From positions 1 through 58,929 of the forward strand of contig CAMHLZ010000017.1 of NCBI GenBank assembly GCA_946186125.1: a stretch of 58,929 nt of DNA, read 5' to 3'. The notes below the pieces were generated by a model, which was not told where the DNA came from, made no database searches, and saw only the letters and a program-made list of their open reading frames with translations. Shown here in pieces: positions 16,994 to 25,372 of this stretch. The position numbers and the translations under genes are program-made. Each line of letters begins with the position of its first letter. Position 1 is the first letter of the stretch. This DNA is from an uncultured Lachnospira sp. Lineage in GTDB: Bacteria > Bacillota > Clostridia > Lachnospirales > Lachnospiraceae.

Positions 16994-19264
16994 TTACAAG
17001 GAATTTCTTACTATTTTTGCGGCTTCAACTAAATTTCTAAGACTAGAAACAGTTTCGGATATTCCTCTTGTTTTGAGTCCACAGTCAGGATTTACCCAAA
17101 GTTTTTCTTCAGGGATTTTTTCAAGCATAGTATTTAATGCTTTTACGATTTCATCTACCGATGGAACCCTTGGGGAGTGAATATCATAAACTCCCGGTCC
17201 GACTTCTGTTTCAAAATTGCATTCCTTGATGGCATCAAGAATAGTGAGGTTAGAGCGGGATGCTTCAAATGTAATTACATCTGCATCCATATTATCTATA
17301 TCTTTTATAATATCGTTAAATTCACTGTAACACATATGTGTATGTATCTGAGTTTCAGGTTTTACACTGCTGTGACAAAGACGAAATGCAGGTATTGCCC
17401 AATCAAGATATTCACTATACCAATCGCTTTTTCTGATAGGCAGTTTTTCTTTAAGAGCAGCTTCATCAATCTGTATTATTTTGATACCTGCCCTTTCAAG
17501 GTCAAGCACCTCTTCCTTAATTGCAATACCAATTTGGTATGCCATTTCTTTGAGAGAGATATCTTCTCGTGGAAATGACCAGTTAAGTATTGTAACAGGA
17601 CCGGTAAGCATCCCTTTTACAGGTTTATCTGTGAGGCTTTGTGCGTATACAGAATAGTCAACGGTAATAGGTTTTTCACGTTTAATATCTCCAAATATGA
17701 TAGGTGGCTTTACACATCTTGTACCATAAGATTGAACCCATGCTTTATCTGTAAAAACATAACCTGAAAGATTTTCACCGAAAAATTCTACCATGTCATT
17801 ACGTTCGTATTCACCGTGAACGAGGACATCTATGTCTAGTTCTTCTTGATTTTTGATACAGTCTTTTATAAATTGATATACATTAGCATCATAAGTTTTT
17901 TTGTCAATTTCTCCTTTTCTATAATGAGAGCGATTACGTTTTACATCTGCTGTCTGAGGAAATGAACCTATTGTAGTAGTAGGTAATTTCGGCAATTTAA
18001 ATATATCTTTTTGCAGACATTGACGTTCATTACGAGTAGGAAGCCTTACAAAATCTTCGTCTGTCAATTTTTCAATTGAAAGTTTGACAGATTCATCGCT
18101 ATATAATCTTTCTTTTTTAAACAATTCAACGTTTTCAAGATATTCAGCACATTCTCTATAATTTTCTAATGAAAAAAACTTTGTCAGAGTACTTAATTCT
18201 TCAAGTTTTTCTATAGCAAAAGAAAAATGTGATTTTATTTCCGGTTTTAAATTAGGTTCATTATTAAGTGTATATGGTACATGCAAAAGAGAGCATGATG
18301 TAGACAGGACAATGTTTGAAACTTTTTTCTTTAAATTTTCAAGTTCATCCGTCACGTTCTTATAGTTACTTTTCCATATATTCTTTCCATTAATCAATCC
18401 GGCAAAAAGAATTTTATTATCAGGGAATGGACTGTTATTAATTAAATCTTTAGTCAGTCTGCCTTCTAGAAAATCTAACCCTATACCATCAAAATCAAGT
18501 TTAATTATATTATCATAACAATCTCTGACATCCCCAAAATAAGTTTGCAATAATATTTTTATGTCACCTTTTTCTTTTAGGAGTTCTTTGTAAATTGTTT
18601 CAAATAATTCGATATCTTCTTTAGTAAGATCGGTAACAAGTGCAGGTTCGTCAAATTGCAGCCAGTCGGAATTAAAAGTATTAAATCTTATCAATATGTC
18701 TTTATATGCATTAATGATAGGAGTAACATAATCAGATAATTTTGCATTTCCTTTAAAAGTAGCAAGCTTTAAAAATGTAAAGGCTCCGATAAATACAGGC
18801 TTTGTGTCAATACCATAAGCTTTAGCTTCATTATATTCATTAAACGGTTTGTCACTATTAACATGAATATCTGTGTTTTCTTCTATTTCCGGCACGATAT
18901 AGTGATAGTTTGTATTGAACCATTTTTTCATTGCGAGTGCATGTACATCACCGGCTTCACCCTGATAACCTCTTGCCATAGCAAAATATGTATCAATACT
19001 GCTCAAATTTAAATCTTTGTATCGCTGTGGTATTACATTTAATAAAAATGCTGTATCAAGCATATTGTCGTAAAATGAAAAATCATTCGATGAAATATAA
19101 TCGATACCTGCAGTTTTTTGATATAGCCAATGCTCTTTACGTAATTCCTTTGCATTTTCAAATAATTCGTCTTTGCCAATTTCTTTTTTAAAATACTTTT
19201 CAGACAAAAACTTTAATTCTCTAAGTTTTCCTATTCTTGGAAAACCAACAACTGAATTCTTCAT
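16994..19264 (-). CDS. metE: Cobalamin-independent methionine synthase MetE
   Basis: MetE transfers a methyl group from 5-methyltetrahydropteroyl-triglutamate to homocysteine. It has full length (756 aa) with the duplicated barrel. The zinc ligands are visible in THMCYSE (His and Cys), the glutamate of the HGEYERNDM region and VNPDCGLKTR (Cys). The N-terminus NSVVGFPRIGKLRELKF is typical. A strong GGAGG lies before the ATG. The upstream stretch of about 145 bases shows neither an S-box nor a T-box. Transcriptional control by the adjacent LysR-type regulator is plausible. Confidence 0.97.
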   Translation of the reverse strand: MKNSVVGFPRIGKLRELKFLSEKYFKKEIGKDELFENAKELRKEHWLYQKTAGIDYISSNDFSFYDNMLDTAFLLNVIPQRYKDLNLSSIDTYFAMARGYQGEAGDVHALAMKKWFNTNYHYIVPEIEENTDIHVNSDKPFNEYNEAKAYGIDTKPVFIGAFTFLKLATFKGNAKLSDYVTPIINAYKDILIRFNTFNSDWLQFDEPALVTDLTKEDIELFETIYKELLKEKGDIKILLQTYFGDVRDCYDNIIKLDFDGIGLDFLEGRLTKDLINNSPFPDNKILFAGLINGKNIWKSNYKNVTDELENLKKKVSNIVLSTSCSLLHVPYTLNNEPNLKPEIKSHFSFAIEKLEELSTLTKFFSLENYRECAEYLENVELFKKERLYSDESVKLSIEKLTDEDFVRLPTRNERQCLQKDIFKLPKLPTTTIGSFPQTADVKRNRSHYRKGEIDKKTYDANVYQFIKDCIKNQEELDIDVLVHGEYERNDMVEFFGENLSGYVFTDKAWVQSYGTRCVKPPIIFGDIKREKPITVDYSVYAQSLTDKPVKGMLTGPVTILNWSFPREDISLKEMAYQIGIAIKEEVLDLERAGIKIIQIDEAALKEKLPIRKSDWYSEYLDWAIPAFRLCHSSVKPETQIHTHMCYSEFNDIIKDIDNMDADVITFEASRSNLTILDAIKECNFETEVGPGVYDIHSPRVPSVDEIVKALNTMLEKIPEEKLWVNPDCGLKTRGISETVSSLRNLVEAAKIVRNSL

Positions 19265-19361
19265 AGTTTACCTCCATTATGATGTGTTTTAATATTTATA
19301 TATACATGTTATAAAGTATACATAAATTGTAGGATTTAGAAAAATACTAAAAACCATAATT

Positions 19362-19386
19362 TTGCCATAGCTTAAAGCTATGGCAA
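19362..19386 (-). terminator. Terminator of the LysR-type regulator gene
   Basis: A near-perfect palindrome (TTGCCATAGCTT and its complement around one A) lies 25 bases after the LysR stop. In minus-strand reading it is followed by a short T-rich stretch. It isolates the regulator transcript from metE. Confidence 0.75.
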
Positions 19387-19411
19387 TGCAAGTTCAGTGA
19401 AAAATGATATG

Positions 19412-20323
19412 TTACATTTTTTCAAATGTAAGATGGTTTTTTAGTGCTTCCATATAAGTTATACCATAACGGCTTAAAGACATGGATTTTTGTGTGATTG
19501 TACCTATCCTCATATATTCATCTACATTCAAAGGTTTTGAAATAATATTCACTCCATTTAATTCACGGCTTATTATACCAGAGCTTACAGTATATCCTTT
19601 TAATCCGATAACAAGATTAAATAGTGTAGCTCTATCTCGTACTTTGATATTTTTATTTCTATCCAAAGTACTCAGTATTTCCTCAGAGAAATAAAAAGAG
19701 TTATATTCACCCTGTTCAAATGATAAATAAGGATAAGGTTCTAAATCATTTAGTGAAATACTATCCTTATTTGCAAGTGGGTGACTTGAACAAATAAATA
19801 CATGTGGTTTTGCAATAAAAAGTTCTTCAAATTTCAAATTAGCACGACGAATGATTTTTGATATTACTTCTTCGTTTTTAGAACAAGTATACAAAATACC
19901 GATTTCACTTTTTAAACGACTGACATCATCTATAATTTCGTAGGTCTGGGTTTCTCGTAATGTAAAATTATATGAAGCCGCATCATATTCTCGAATCAGA
20001 TCCACAAAAGCATTTACTGCAAAAGAATAATGCTGACAGGATACTGAAAAACATGGTGATTGTTCAGATTTATTAAGGAACTTTTCCTCTAATAAATTTG
20101 CCTGTTCAAGTACCTGTCTGGCGTATGACAAAAATGTGTCCCCTTCTGTGGAAACAGATACCCCTTTATTTGTACGATTAAAAATACGTATCTGCATTTC
20201 TTTTTCAAGTTCATGGATGGCATTGGTAAGACTTGGCTGGGAAATAAAAAGTCTTTTAGCAGCTTCAGTTATATTTCCTGTTTCTGCTACTGTAACTATA
20301 TATTTTAACTGTTGTAGAGTCAT
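19412..20323 (-). CDS. LysR-type transcriptional regulator (possible MetR-like)
   Basis: The protein (303 aa) has the classic N-terminal winged helix (LQQLKYIVTVAETGNITEAA, then ISQPSLTNAIHELE) and a C-terminal LysR substrate-binding domain starting near residue 90. LysR proteins often control a neighbouring gene, and metE follows on the same strand. MetR/MtaR-type control of methionine synthesis is therefore a reasonable guess, not a demonstrated link. The ATG has an AAAGGA site. Other LysR regulators of sulfur or carbon metabolism fit equally well by sequence. Confidence 0.88.
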   Translation of the reverse strand: MTLQQLKYIVTVAETGNITEAAKRLFISQPSLTNAIHELEKEMQIRIFNRTNKGVSVSTEGDTFLSYARQVLEQANLLEEKFLNKSEQSPCFSVSCQHYSFAVNAFVDLIREYDAASYNFTLRETQTYEIIDDVSRLKSEIGILYTCSKNEEVISKIIRRANLKFEELFIAKPHVFICSSHPLANKDSISLNDLEPYPYLSFEQGEYNSFYFSEEILSTLDRNKNIKVRDRATLFNLVIGLKGYTVSSGIISRELNGVNIISKPLNVDEYMRIGTITQKSMSLSRYGITYMEALKNHLTFEKM

Positions 20324-20422
20324 TTTCTTCGTCCTTTCGGTAAAAATTATATATATCTGTGAGAAATTTTACTATATTATAAGTTCATTTTGAATCTGTT
20401 CACAAAATTTTCACAATTTTTA

Positions 20423-20449
20423 TTAGCACTCAACCTTGACGAGTGCTAA
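20423..20449. promoter_or_regulatory. CIRCE operator (HrcA binding site)
   Basis: This is an exact CIRCE element: TTAGCACTC, nine bases, GAGTGCTAA, both arms perfect. HrcA repressor binds CIRCE and releases it on heat shock. It overlaps the -35 box of the hsp20 promoter. Confidence 0.96.
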
Positions 20450-20464
20450 TTCATATGTTATATT
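20436..20464 (+). promoter_or_regulatory. Promoter of hsp20 overlapping CIRCE
   Basis: TTGACG, 17 bases, then TATATT. The -35 box falls inside the CIRCE spacer and right arm, so HrcA binding would block RNA polymerase directly. The transcript would carry an untranslated leader of about 110 bases. Confidence 0.75.
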
Positions 20465-20540
20465 ACATATAGAACATAAGGAACAAAAATAAATGAATAA
20501 AATCCTAAGGTTCTGGTAAACTTATAAAGACATCAATTAT

Positions 20541-20561
20541 AATGTACCGATGGGTACCATT
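20541..20561 (+). promoter_or_regulatory. Small hairpin just before the hsp20 ribosome site
   Basis: AATGTACC pairs with GGTACCATT (one bulged C) around a GATG loop, ending only a few bases before the GAAAGGAAGGA Shine-Dalgarno sequence. It is a candidate translational element. An RNA-thermometer role is speculation. Confidence 0.45.
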
Positions 20562-20582
20562 AATAGAAAGGAAGGATGACTT

Positions 20583-21017
20583 ATGATGATGCCTAGTATT
20601 TTTGGAGAAAACTTATTGGATGACTTCTTTGGATTTAACACAAGAGAGAATTATAAGAGATTAGGAAGTACGAATTGCATGATGCAGACGGATGTATCAG
20701 AAACTGAAAATGGTTATGAAGTTGATATGAATCTTCCGGGGTATTCAAAAGAAGATATAAAAGGTGAGATTAAGGATGGTTATCTGACTATTACAGCTGA
20801 GACTTCTTCTAATAATGATGAGAAAGATAAGAATGATAAGTATATCAGAAGAGAGCGATATTACGGAAGATGCAGTAGAAGCTTCTATGTGGGTGAGAGT
20901 ATTACTCAGGATGATATAAAAGCTAAGTTTGAGAACGGAGTTTTAAAGATTGCGATTCCTAAAAAAGAAGCAAAACCTAATGTAGAAGAAGCAAAATATA
21001 TTGCAATAGAAGGATAG
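20583..21017 (+). CDS. Small heat shock protein Hsp20 (alpha-crystallin family)
   Basis: This is an ATP-independent holdase that binds unfolding proteins. The alpha-crystallin domain runs from about residue 32 (QTDVSETENGYEVDMNLPGY) to about 135. It includes the typical FENGVLKIAIPK block, which carries the conserved A/G-x-L-x-(I/V) core. A short GEIKDGYLTITAE strand and the RRERYYGRCSRSF loop are also family-typical. It is 144 aa long. The ATG at 20583 is chosen for its distance to AAGGA; two further ATG codons follow immediately. The upstream CIRCE element predicts HrcA-dependent heat induction. Confidence 0.95.
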   Translation: MMMPSIFGENLLDDFFGFNTRENYKRLGSTNCMMQTDVSETENGYEVDMNLPGYSKEDIKGEIKDGYLTITAETSSNNDEKDKNDKYIRRERYYGRCSRSFYVGESITQDDIKAKFENGVLKIAIPKKEAKPNVEEAKYIAIEG

Positions 21018-21018
21018 A

Positions 21019-21060
21019 ACATATACCCTCCACCGTACTGAGGTGGAGGGTATATGTTTT
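21019..21060. terminator. Bidirectional terminator between hsp20 and the AAA ATPase gene
   Basis: A 16-base perfect stem (ACATATACCCTCCACC and its complement) with a seven-base loop ends in TTTT. It serves two convergent genes. Confidence 0.92.
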
Positions 21061-22633
21061 ATAAATCCTGTTCTAATATTGTTATAAGATCATCGGGACA
21101 ATCATTGTCACTGTTCATGATCCTGTCGGCCTGGCGGGATATAACATCTTCAAAATAATTTCTGATTTCTCGTGCATTTGCAAAATTTTTCTTAGAATCA
21201 GCAACCATTTGGCTGATTTTATATAAAAGCGTCTGTTCAGCTTCAGGCGATATTTCATAGTCTTGCGAACTACACATAAGATGGAAAATTTCATTTAGCT
21301 GGCTTACGGAATAATCCTCAAAACGAATATGTTTGTTGAACCTGGAACGAAGACCGGGATTGGAGTTTAAAAATTCATCCATTGGTTCCGGATATCCTGC
21401 AACGATTACAACAAAATTTTCACGATTGTCCTCCATAGCTTTTAAAAGTGTATCTATAGCTTCCTGCCCGAAATCACCTTCCATCTTATTATTACTAAGA
21501 GTATAAGCCTCATCAATGAACAGTACACCCCCCATTGCTTTTTCAATCAATTCGTTTACTTTTTCAGTTGTCTGCCCCATATATCCGGCTACCATACCTG
21601 AGCGGTCGGTTTCGACAAGATGTCCATTTTCAAGAATTCCAAGACTTTTATATATCTCAGCAAGTTTCCTGGCAATAGTTGTTTTACCTGTTCCCGGATT
21701 TCCGGTAAATACAAGATGATTAGACATGACAGGATGTTTTAATCCTTTTTTTTCACGTAATCGTTGTACTTGAAGAAGATTAACCATGCTATGGATTTCT
21801 TTTTTTACACCGTCAAGGCCTACCATATTATCAATTTCTAATAAAATTTGATTCATATCAAATTCTTCAGTTTCGGATATATAATTTTTTTCTGTTTTTT
21901 TCTTTTGGATGAAACCGGTGTCAGGCTTTTTCAAATCATAATAGTCCTTAAAATCAGAGGTTTTATGATAGGGATTATAATAATTCAAATCGCTGTTAGT
22001 TTTCATAAATGGATTAGAATTGTCATATAATCCGGACGATTCGTCTGCTTTTGTATCAGAAGGAATAGTTTTAATATCATTTATACATGTATCTTCTATA
22101 TTGATAGACATTTCTTCGAAATAAATATCCATATCCTCGGCATTCAATATAACATTCAAAATGTTTTTTGTCATGTCTTCCAATGCAACTATCTGGTAAG
22201 GGAGTTTGTATGAGTTACATGAAATAACTGCATATCCAAATTGCTTCATTGCCTTATAAAGAATGCGGGAATCTTTTAAAAATATGCTAAAGGAATCTGA
22301 TAATTGGTTACGTTCCTCGCTGATAACATACATAATAGATTTAGGGATTCTCTGCAAAAAATTATTTTTCATGCAAACATCTTCCCAGTAATATTTTTTT
22401 ATAAGTTTCTCGTCTCTTTTTACATGAAAAGTTTTACACAGTATATCAAGTTCCTGATTGCTAAGTAATCCGTCCATAGATGCAAGCAAATATCCCATTC
22501 TAAGCAGGTCATCTTCAAAATAATCCTGTAACCCTTTTTCAGCAAATTTGCCAATTTCATATTTTTTGCAGACATCTAATGCCTGTTTAATTAATATTTC
22601 ATATTCAAGAGGAGTCTCTCTTTTTTTCATCAT
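21059..22633 (-). CDS. AAA+ ATPase of the SpoVK/CbbX family with TerB-like N-terminus
   Basis: The C-terminal half holds one AAA module: Walker A GNPGTGKT (about 311-318), Walker B VLFIDEAY, sensor IVAGYPEPM and the arginine-finger region NPGLRSRFNKHIRF. This is the CbxX/CfqX/SpoVK type. The first 100 residues (YLLASMDGLLSNQELDIL and surrounding helices) resemble a TerB-like helical domain. A disordered linker (about 190-260, rich in Ser, Asn and Tyr) connects the two. Relatives remodel protein complexes; the client here is unknown. GTG at 22642 is possible, but AGGTG seven bases before the ATG at 22633 supports the shorter form (524 aa). Confidence 0.85.
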   Translation of the reverse strand: MMKKRETPLEYEILIKQALDVCKKYEIGKFAEKGLQDYFEDDLLRMGYLLASMDGLLSNQELDILCKTFHVKRDEKLIKKYYWEDVCMKNNFLQRIPKSIMYVISEERNQLSDSFSIFLKDSRILYKAMKQFGYAVISCNSYKLPYQIVALEDMTKNILNVILNAEDMDIYFEEMSINIEDTCINDIKTIPSDTKADESSGLYDNSNPFMKTNSDLNYYNPYHKTSDFKDYYDLKKPDTGFIQKKKTEKNYISETEEFDMNQILLEIDNMVGLDGVKKEIHSMVNLLQVQRLREKKGLKHPVMSNHLVFTGNPGTGKTTIARKLAEIYKSLGILENGHLVETDRSGMVAGYMGQTTEKVNELIEKAMGGVLFIDEAYTLSNNKMEGDFGQEAIDTLLKAMEDNRENFVVIVAGYPEPMDEFLNSNPGLRSRFNKHIRFEDYSVSQLNEIFHLMCSSQDYEISPEAEQTLLYKISQMVADSKKNFANAREIRNYFEDVISRQADRIMNSDNDCPDDLITILEQDL

Positions 22634-22690
22634 CTTTTTCACCTACCAATATTACATATGATATAAAAGTATTATAACATAAAAAAGTAG

Positions 22691-22719
22691 TTGAAAAAAA
22701 CAAAAAATATTGATATAAT
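22691..22719 (+). promoter_or_regulatory. Consensus sigma-A promoter of the metal efflux operon
   Basis: TTGAAA, 17 bases, then a perfect TATAAT. The expected transcription start falls at the edge of the adjacent ArsR-type operator. Confidence 0.85.
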
Positions 22720-22725
22720 AAAATC

Positions 22726-22753
22726 AAACATATGAATAAATGCTCATATGTTT
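22726..22753. promoter_or_regulatory. ArsR/SmtB-type operator
   Basis: The perfect inverted repeat AAACATATGA, eight bases, TCATATGTTT contains the core ATATGAATAAATGCTCATAT. This closely matches the known ATATGAAC-N-TTCATAT-type operators of CzrA/SmtB/CadC repressors. It begins six bases after the -10 box, over the transcription start. The likely ligand is the ArsR protein encoded at 24987. Confidence 0.85.
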
Positions 22754-22780
22754 AAATAAAAAAGAAAGGATGCATTTGAT

Positions 22781-22999
22781 ATGAAAAAAGTATATAAAAT
22801 TGACGTTGATTGTGCTAACTGTGCAAATAAAATGGAAGAAGCAGCTAATAAGACAAATGGTGTTAAAAATGCTGTAGTTAATTTCATGACTCTGAAGATG
22901 AGTGTAGAATTCGAGGATGGTGCGGATGTTGATTCTGTTATGAAAGATGTTATCACTAATTGTAAAATAGTAGAAGATGATTGTGAAATCTATTTATAG
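22781..22999 (+). CDS. Stand-alone heavy-metal-associated (HMA) domain protein
   Basis: A single ferredoxin-like HMA domain of 72 aa carries the metal-binding CxxC motif in DCANCANKM. It resembles CopZ-type chaperones or the detached N-terminal domain of a P1B-ATPase. The next gene is such an ATPase lacking its own N-terminal HMA domain, so this protein probably supplies metal to it in trans (inference). It has a GAAAGGA ribosome site and is first in the operon behind the metal-responsive promoter. Confidence 0.88.
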   Translation: MKKVYKIDVDCANCANKMEEAANKTNGVKNAVVNFMTLKMSVEFEDGADVDSVMKDVITNCKIVEDDCEIYL

Positions 23000-23007
23000 A
23001 AACGTAG

Positions 23008-23028
23008 GGGATGGTTTAATATCATCCC
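23008..23028 (+). other. Short intercistronic hairpin
   Basis: GGGATG and CATCCC arms are separated by nine bases, and the T-run is weak. It could attenuate or process the transcript between the HMA protein and the ATPase. Confidence 0.4.
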
Positions 23029-23055
23029 TTATTTATTGAAATGAGGTATTGTTAT

Positions 23056-24969
23056 ATGAATAAAAAGCAAAAAAAGATGTTAATAAGGATTATAATAGCA
23101 TTTATACTTAGTATCATGTTAAAACTTATTACAAAATTAGTAGATTTCAATACAATTACTGCAGGAAATTATATTATATTCGTGTTATACCTGATTCCTT
23201 ATTTTGTCATTGGATATGACATTTTAAAAAAAGCATTAAAAGGAATAAAGAACAGACAGGTATTTGACGAGAATTTTCTTATGGCAGTGGCGACAATTGG
23301 CGCACTATCCATTGCACTGATTGAAAAAAGTACTGAATATACGGAAGCAGTTGCTGTTATGTTGTTTTATCAGATTGGTGAGTTATTCCAAAGCTATGCA
23401 GTTGGGAAAAGCCGCAAAAACATAAGTGAACTCATGGATATCCGCCCTGATTATGCAAATATTGAGCAGAATGGCAATATAGAAAGAGTTGATCCGGATA
23501 AAGTAGAGATAGGAAGTATTATCCTGGTAAAACCAGGTGAAAAAATACCCATTGACGGTGTCATAGATGAAGGAAAAAGTTCTCTGGACACCAGTGCGCT
23601 TACAGGAGAAAGTGTACCAAGAGGTGTGAATACAGGTGACGAAGTCACAAGTGGATGTATCAATCTTGAAGGAATATTAAAAATCCGGACATCAAAAGAA
23701 TTTTGTGAATCAACGGTATCAAAGATATTAGATTTGGTAGAAAACGCATCTTCCAGAAAATCAAAATCTGAAAACTTTATATCAAGATTTGCAAAGATTT
23801 ATACACCGGCTGTTTGTTACAGTGCACTGGCTTTGGCTGTCATTCCGCCAATAGTAAGAATCGCATTTATGAATCTGCCTCCATTGTGGGGAGAATGGAT
23901 ATATCGTGCACTGACATTCCTTGTCATTAGCTGTCCGTGTGCTCTGGTTATAAGTATACCACTTAGTTTTTTTGCAGGAATTGGAGGAGCAGGCAATGCC
24001 GGTGTATTGATAAAGGGTTCAAATTATCTGGAAGAACTTGCAAAAACAAAATATGTTGTATTTGATAAAACAGGTACTGTTACTGAGGGAGTATTTGAAG
24101 TAGACGGTGTTCACCATAATGTACTGGAAAAAAAGGAATTGTTAGAATATACGGCACTGGCTGAGAGTTTTTCTACACATCCAATCAGCAGAAGCATTAT
24201 TATGGCATATGGTAAAAAAGTTAATCAGAAACGTGTAAAAAACGTGCAGGAAATAAGTGGTTGTGGTATAATAGCGAAAGTAGATAAAAAAGAAGTGGCT
24301 GTTGGAAATGCAAAGCTAATGAAAAAACTGGGACTTAATTATTCAGAATGTCATAATGTAGGTACAGTTGTTCATGTTGCTATAAACGGAGAATACCATG
24401 GTCATATTGTAATATCCGACAAGATAAAGCCATCTTCAAAAGAAGCTATTAGAAAACTCAAATCTATCGGAATAAAACAAACAATTATGCTGACAGGTGA
24501 TAAAAAAGAAGTAGCAGATGCTGTTGCTGATGAACTTGAGATATCTGAGGTTTACAGTGAACTGCTTCCTGAAGACAAAGTAGAGAAATTAGAAGAGATT
24601 CTAAAAAAGAAGAATAAAGGTGATGTACTGGCATTTGTAGGAGACGGTATAAATGATGCTCCCGTACTGACGAGAGCCGATGTGGGTATTGCCATGGGCG
24701 CAATGGGTTCAGATGCAGCGATTGAAGCTGCAGACATAGTTTTAATGGATGATAATCCGTTGAAACTATCAAAGGCAATACGAATTTCAAAAAAATGCAT
24801 GAGAATTGTATATGAAAATATATATTTTGCAATAGGCATAAAGTCAGCATGCCTTATTTTAGGTATGTTTGGTATTGCAAATATGTGGATTGCTATATTT
24901 GCAGATGTTGGTGTGATGGTTATTGCAGTAATAAACGCTATTCGTACACTATTTGTGAAAAATTTATAA
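23056..24969 (+). CDS. Zinc/cadmium-type P1B-ATPase metal exporter
   Basis: This membrane pump exports Zn2+, Cd2+ or Pb2+ using ATP. Motifs in order are the TGES actuator loop, the transmembrane metal site CPC (about 293-295, in SCPCALVISIP), the phosphorylation motif DKTGT (Asp about 337), the HP locus in STHPISR, and GDGINDAP (about residue 530). The CPC context and the DVGVMVIAVINA end fit the ZntA/CadA branch better than the copper branch. It has no N-terminal metal-binding domain. The ATG at 23056 (637 aa) sits nine bases after GAGG and is preferred over 23041. Confidence 0.93.
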   Translation: MNKKQKKMLIRIIIAFILSIMLKLITKLVDFNTITAGNYIIFVLYLIPYFVIGYDILKKALKGIKNRQVFDENFLMAVATIGALSIALIEKSTEYTEAVAVMLFYQIGELFQSYAVGKSRKNISELMDIRPDYANIEQNGNIERVDPDKVEIGSIILVKPGEKIPIDGVIDEGKSSLDTSALTGESVPRGVNTGDEVTSGCINLEGILKIRTSKEFCESTVSKILDLVENASSRKSKSENFISRFAKIYTPAVCYSALALAVIPPIVRIAFMNLPPLWGEWIYRALTFLVISCPCALVISIPLSFFAGIGGAGNAGVLIKGSNYLEELAKTKYVVFDKTGTVTEGVFEVDGVHHNVLEKKELLEYTALAESFSTHPISRSIIMAYGKKVNQKRVKNVQEISGCGIIAKVDKKEVAVGNAKLMKKLGLNYSECHNVGTVVHVAINGEYHGHIVISDKIKPSSKEAIRKLKSIGIKQTIMLTGDKKEVADAVADELEISEVYSELLPEDKVEKLEEILKKKNKGDVLAFVGDGINDAPVLTRADVGIAMGAMGSDAAIEAADIVLMDDNPLKLSKAIRISKKCMRIVYENIYFAIGIKSACLILGMFGIANMWIAIFADVGVMVIAVINAIRTLFVKNL

Positions 24970-24986
24970 AGAAGGTGAGAAGCAGT

Positions 24987-25349
24987 ATGGAAGAAAAAAA
25001 ATGTGAATTTTGTGATACAGTTGAAATACATGAAGACCTTCTTAACATAGTAAATGAATTGATGCCTGAAGAGACAAAACTATACGATCTGGCTGAATTG
25101 TTTAAAGTATTTGGTGATTCTACAAGAATAAGAATTTTATTCGTTTTATTTGAATCAGAAGTATGTGTATGCGATTTAGCAGAGGCTCTTAACATGACGC
25201 AGTCTGCCATATCACATCAATTAAGAATATTAAAGCAAAGCAAACTGGTAAAAGCAAGAAGAGATGGAAAATCTATTTTCTATTCCCTGGCAGACGAACA
25301 TGTACGTTCAATAATCAATCAGGGAATGGAACATATTAATGAAGAATAA
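24987..25349 (+). CDS. ArsR/SmtB-family metal-responsive repressor
   Basis: This 120-aa winged-helix dimeric repressor dissociates from DNA on metal binding. The recognition helix is MTQSAISHQLRILK. The C-terminal alpha-5 zinc site is complete, with spacing D-x-H-x10-H-x2-E (DEH to HINE). The N-terminus has CEFC and ELCVC-like cysteines (VCVCDL), as in CadC/SmtB, which could form a second site. The start at 24987 follows GAAGGTGAGA; the longer frame overlaps the ATPase. It is predicted to repress its own operon through the operator at 22726. Confidence 0.93.
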   Translation: MEEKKCEFCDTVEIHEDLLNIVNELMPEETKLYDLAELFKVFGDSTRIRILFVLFESEVCVCDLAEALNMTQSAISHQLRILKQSKLVKARRDGKSIFYSLADEHVRSIINQGMEHINEE

Positions 25350-25372
25350 CACTATCCGGAAGGAAGATTAAC

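Noticed and set aside
24552-25031. 159-aa minus-strand frame over the P1B-ATPase end
   Set aside because: Antisense of conserved ATPase motifs; low-complexity serine-rich product.
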